A DNA stretch of 8,297 bases, taken from NCBI GenBank assembly GCA_964442335.1, contig CAYTZI010000100.1, forward strand, positions 1 through 8,297, read 5' to 3'. This DNA comes from JBFYTX01 sp964442335 (GTDB lineage: Bacteria > Chloroflexota > Dehalococcoidia > Dehalococcoidales > RBG-16-60-22). Below the pieces are notes generated by a model, which was not told where the DNA came from, searched no databases, and saw nothing but the letters and a program-made list of their open reading frames with translations. Below, piece after piece: positions 6,198 through 8,297 of the stretch (its first letter is position 1; each line of letters opens with the position of its first letter). A program made the position numbers and the translations under genes.

Positions 6198-7006
6198 GCT
6201 TGTTTCTCCGCCACGACGAGGAAGCGGTGCCGGTGCGTATCGTAACAGCCGTCCTCGCTGATTTTCACGTGAAGCTCCCACAGCCGGTCCCGGTATTTTC
6301 CCGCCGAAAACGCCTCCCCGGTAAAATCGCCGAGGGTCCAGGGGACTGCTTTAAGAAAATAGGCTACAGCGCCGATATCATAAAATCTATAGAACGTTAT
6401 ATCCTCCTGCCGCCGGACCATCCTGAATCCCGCTGCTTCAAGCTCGTCCACGGCGGACTTCAGGTTCCAGTTGGACACCAGGACGGTCCTGCCCAGGAAA
6501 AACTGCGTCAGGGTCAGGTTGTTCAGGCTGCCCACCTGCTGCGTTATAAAGCACCCGCCGGGCTTCAGTATCCTCATCAGCTCCGGCGGGTAATAGGCCT
6601 CATGCCGGTTGATTATGAGGTCGAAAAACCCGTTTTTAAACGGCAGCTTCGAGTTATACGGGGGCTGTTTTTCCTCCTCGATTTCGACCACCTCGACACC
6701 CAGGGGTTTGAGCCTTTTCCTGGCGACCGCCACGTTGGGGTGGTACTGCTCGGTGGCGTAGGTGTGCGGCGGCAGCGGCTTAAAGCCGGACAGCATTTCG
6801 CCGCCCCCCGTCCCCATGTCCAGCAGGTACTCCGCTCTGGAAATGTGCGGCCGCACGACGTTATAGTAGTTCCAGGCGACCGGCGCTTCCGCCATCCTGC
6901 CGGTGCCGTAGATATAAGAGAAGTCCCAGCCGGAAAAAGCCGCCGCTTCCGATCCTTTCAGCAGCGAGTCGAAGGACTCTCTTAGAGTCCGGCTATTTTT
7001 TACCAC
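6194..7006 (-). CDS. Class I SAM-dependent methyltransferase of unknown substrate
   Basis: It has 270 residues. Motif I is LLDMGTGGGE (61-70), an acidic residue follows strand 2 (Glu86), the motif IV region is FFDLIINRHEAYY (127-139), and LKPGG (147-151) is the usual post-strand loop, so the Rossmann-like SAM fold is clear. The C-terminal part (about 165-270) holds the variable substrate region and ends HRHRFLVVAEK. I use GTG at 7006 rather than the ATG at 7102. The upstream stretch is only hpt read in another frame, while the GTG has GGAGG (7013-7017) 6 bases before it. It overlaps hpt by 14 bases and adenine deaminase by 4 bases, so the three are tightly coupled. Small-molecule, tRNA or protein methylation are all possible; nothing visible decides. 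Confidence 0.82.
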   Translation of the reverse strand: MVKNSRTLRESFDSLLKGSEAAAFSGWDFSYIYGTGRMAEAPVAWNYYNVVRPHISRAEYLLDMGTGGGEMLSGFKPLPPHTYATEQYHPNVAVARKRLKPLGVEVVEIEEEKQPPYNSKLPFKNGFFDLIINRHEAYYPPELMRILKPGGCFITQQVGSLNNLTLTQFFLGRTVLVSNWNLKSAVDELEAAGFRMVRRQEDITFYRFYDIGAVAYFLKAVPWTLGDFTGEAFSAGKYRDRLWELHVKISEDGCYDTHRHRFLVVAEKQA

Positions 7007-7532
7007 CGTCTTCCTCCAGCACGCAGATATCCGGCAGGTTACGGTACTCCTCGGCGCAGTCGATGCCGTACCCGACGATGAACCTGTCCGGTACGGTGGC
7101 ACCGAGGTAGTCGATAACCACGGGCGTGCGCCGCCGCGACGGCTTGTCGAGCAGCGCGCAGAGCTTGACCGAGGCGGGTCTTTTCTTCTTTAAATATTCC
7201 AGCAGGAAAGCCGCCGTTATTCCCGTGTCCACGATGTCCTCGACCACCAGCACGTGCCGCCCGCGCACTTTCGACCTCAGTCCCTGCTCTACTTTAACGC
7301 TGCCCGTGGTCTCGGTGCCCGCTCCGTAGCTCGATAGCCTGATGAAATCAACCTCGAGCGGGAAATCCAGGCACCTGGCGAGGTCGGCCATAAACACGAA
7401 AGACCCCTTGAGAATACCTATCAAAAGCGGGTTCTTGTCCCTGTAGTCCCGCGCTATTGCCGAAGCCAGCCTCCCCACTATAGCCGCGACTTCCCCCCTC
7501 GATAAAATCACATGTGTCTTTGCCGTTACCAT
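6993..7532 (-). CDS. hpt: Hypoxanthine phosphoribosyltransferase
   Basis: It condenses hypoxanthine (often guanine too) with PRPP to give IMP or GMP. It has 179 residues from the chosen start, the normal bacterial length. Features: PLLIGILKGSFVFMADL (35-51), the flexible catalytic loop around SSYGAGTETTG (67-77), the PRPP motif VLVVEDIVDTG (94-104), LLDKPSRR (127-134) and the base-binding VPDRFIVGYGID (147-158). In-frame ATGs also occur at 7595 and 7544. The one at 7544 lies within the TATAAT of the predicted promoter and the one at 7595 lies upstream of it, so 7532 is preferred; residues before it do not look like Hpt. It has no Shine-Dalgarno. It is first in a minus-strand operon with a methyltransferase, adenine deaminase and a second phosphoribosyltransferase. 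Confidence 0.93.
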   Translation of the reverse strand: MVTAKTHVILSRGEVAAIVGRLASAIARDYRDKNPLLIGILKGSFVFMADLARCLDFPLEVDFIRLSSYGAGTETTGSVKVEQGLRSKVRGRHVLVVEDIVDTGITAAFLLEYLKKKRPASVKLCALLDKPSRRRTPVVIDYLGATVPDRFIVGYGIDCAEEYRNLPDICVLEEDGGKK

Positions 7533-7542
7533 AACTATGGGC

Positions 7543-7572
7543 ATTATAGTCTTTTGTGCGAATAAGTGACAA
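7543..7572 (-). promoter_or_regulatory. Sigma-70-type promoter of the hpt operon
   Basis: On the minus strand, TTGTCA (7567-7572, 5 of 6 matches to the -35 consensus) is followed after 18 bases by a perfect TATAAT (7548-7543). The ATG of hpt lies only 10 bases past the -10 hexamer, so transcription should begin about 1-5 bases before it. This predicts an almost leaderless mRNA, consistent with the missing Shine-Dalgarno. Confidence 0.65.
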
Positions 7573-7602
7573 GTAAAAGATGGCTGCTTCAGCATCCGCT
7601 TC

Positions 7603-7630
7603 TTGACAACGAAGTTGGTACTCGTATACC
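7603..7630 (+). promoter_or_regulatory. Divergent promoter for the cupin gene
   Basis: A perfect TTGACA (7603-7608) is followed after 16 bases by TATACC (7625-7630, 4 of 6 matches); TACCAT with an 18-base spacer is an alternative. RNA would begin near 7637, giving a leader of about 20 bases with AAGGAG (7648-7653). Its -35 lies 30 bases from the -35 of the hpt promoter, back to back, so one regulator could affect both. Confidence 0.45.
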
Positions 7631-7658
7631 ATTTTGACGATTAATGAAAGGAGCGCTC

Positions 7659-8297
7659 ATGCCGGCAACTAAATACGGACAACATGTCAAAAAGCTGAAA
7701 TTCAAGGATAAGAGGCCTGGTTTCTACAGGCAGGTCGCCACACTGGACGGCAAGGACCTGGGGATGGAAGCGTACATAGAGTACGGGGCTTACTGGGCGC
7801 CCGGCAGCATGGGCGCCGAACCTTACAGCGCGCACACGCACGACTTCGACCAGGTGATGCTGTGGCTGGGTGGGGACACTAACGACATGGGGGAGCTCGG
7901 GGCGGAAGTAGAGCTGTGCCTGGGGGAAGAGGGCGAAAAGCACATGATTACGACGACCACCGCCGTGGCGGTGCCGCGCGGTATGCCGCACTTCCCGGCG
8001 AACATAACGAGGATGGACAAGCGCTTTATTTTCCTGACGGTCGGCAACGCGGGGGAGTATAAAGAGAACACTTTACCCGCGGATAAAAAGGTCTTCGATA
8101 AACAGCCGGCGATGGTTTTTACCGCCAAGTACCGCGACAACATCATCAACGTCTCATTTATGCGCAAGGGCGCCTGGACCTACGGGCCTAAAAACCGCGA
8201 CGACTCCGGGGGGTCGCTGGCGTTCATTCACGGCAGGGAAGGCATGTTCGATTTCCTCATTATGTGCGAGAGCATCAAGAAAGCGCCCTACCGTTTC
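7659..8297 (+). CDS. Cupin-fold protein, 3' part beyond the window (213 residues seen)
   Basis: The frame is open from ATG 7659 to the window end, so the gene is partial. The second cupin motif is textbook: PRGMPHFPAN (106-115) matches PxG, two residues, His, three residues, Asn. The first motif is SAHTHDFDQV (57-66), with His59 and His61 as likely metal ligands; Asp64 or Gln65 stands where a Glu is usual. Residues about 160-213 begin what may be a second, related beta domain (INVSFMRKGAWTYGP). Cupins of this kind bind a metal and include dioxygenases, isomerases and sensors; the reaction here is unknown. AAGGAG (7648-7653) lies 5 bases before the ATG. No signal peptide is visible. It is transcribed divergently from hpt. 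Confidence 0.75.
   Translation, partial: MPATKYGQHVKKLKFKDKRPGFYRQVATLDGKDLGMEAYIEYGAYWAPGSMGAEPYSAHTHDFDQVMLWLGGDTNDMGELGAEVELCLGEEGEKHMITTTTAVAVPRGMPHFPANITRMDKRFIFLTVGNAGEYKENTLPADKKVFDKQPAMVFTAKYRDNIINVSFMRKGAWTYGPKNRDDSGGSLAFIHGREGMFDFLIMCESIKKAPYRF

Noticed and set aside
4899..6245. 448-codon open frame on the plus strand, antisense to adenine deaminase
   Set aside because: The minus strand encodes a full adenine deaminase with all metal ligands. The antisense translation is rich in His, Arg, Gln and Val without any recognisable domain, as expected of a mirror frame in GC-rich coding DNA.
7007..7102. Longer N-terminus (ATG 7102) for the methyltransferase
   Set aside because: The extra 32 residues are the hpt 3' end in another frame and look random (Ser/Thr/Arg-rich). 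The GTG at 7006 has a well-spaced GGAGG.
7348..7632. 94-codon minus-strand frame starting upstream of hpt
   Set aside because: It is hpt read out of frame and contains no Hpt motif in its own frame. A frameshift in hpt is not needed, because the correct frame is intact from 7532.

Overview
This 8.3 kb window is a gene-dense, moderately GC-rich bacterial chromosomal segment (high-50s % GC by eye). It holds nine complete protein genes and one cut off by the right edge. I see no rRNA, tRNA, CRISPR array, insertion sequence or phage gene. No stretch over 300 bases lacks a gene. The gene set resembles environmental Chloroflexota, especially Dehalococcoidia-like anaerobes: MtnA, a PIG-L deacetylase, an NTF2-like/SDR/tautomerase set, Hpt with adenine deaminase, and a G-rich palindromic extragenic element ending in GGGGGTGAGG. 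That placement is an impression from family resemblance, not a proven assignment.

Layout: (1) Bases 1-87 carry a terminator-like hairpin and a second G/C-rich palindrome whose 3' arm is the Shine-Dalgarno of the first gene. (2) A plus-strand pair, mtnA (88-1140) and a PIG-L/LmbE-type deacetylase (1137-1994), overlaps by ATGA. (3) An extended -10 promoter overlapping the deacetylase stop appears to start a second plus-strand unit: an NTF2/SnoaL-like protein with an N-terminal coiled coil (2026-2745), a FabG-like SDR dehydrogenase (2762-3502) and a small 4-oxalocrotonate-tautomerase-like protein (3546-3752). (4) A minus-strand operon converges on it with a 16-base gap. In transcription order it is hpt (7532 to 6993), a class I SAM methyltransferase (7006 to 6194), adenine deaminase (6197 to 4485) and a COG1926-type phosphoribosyltransferase (4476 to 3769). 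Its genes overlap or nearly abut. (5) A 126-base divergent region holds a near-consensus promoter for hpt, which predicts an almost leaderless mRNA, and a TTGACA-type promoter for a cupin protein (7659 to beyond the right edge).

Working together: adenine deaminase turns adenine into hypoxanthine, and Hpt turns hypoxanthine plus PRPP into IMP, so the minus operon reads as an adenine-to-IMP salvage route. MtnA handles the ribose half of methylthioadenosine, the metabolite whose cleavage releases adenine, so both ends of the window can be read as salvage of one by-product. The methyltransferase and second phosphoribosyltransferase inside the salvage operon have no obvious assigned step. The NTF2-like/SDR/tautomerase cassette looks like a small-molecule (cyclic, enol or keto substrate) pathway of unknown substrate. 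Nothing in the window is unmistakably a new defence or mobile system. The most interesting leads are the uncharacterised members of these two operons and the two unusual 5' regions.
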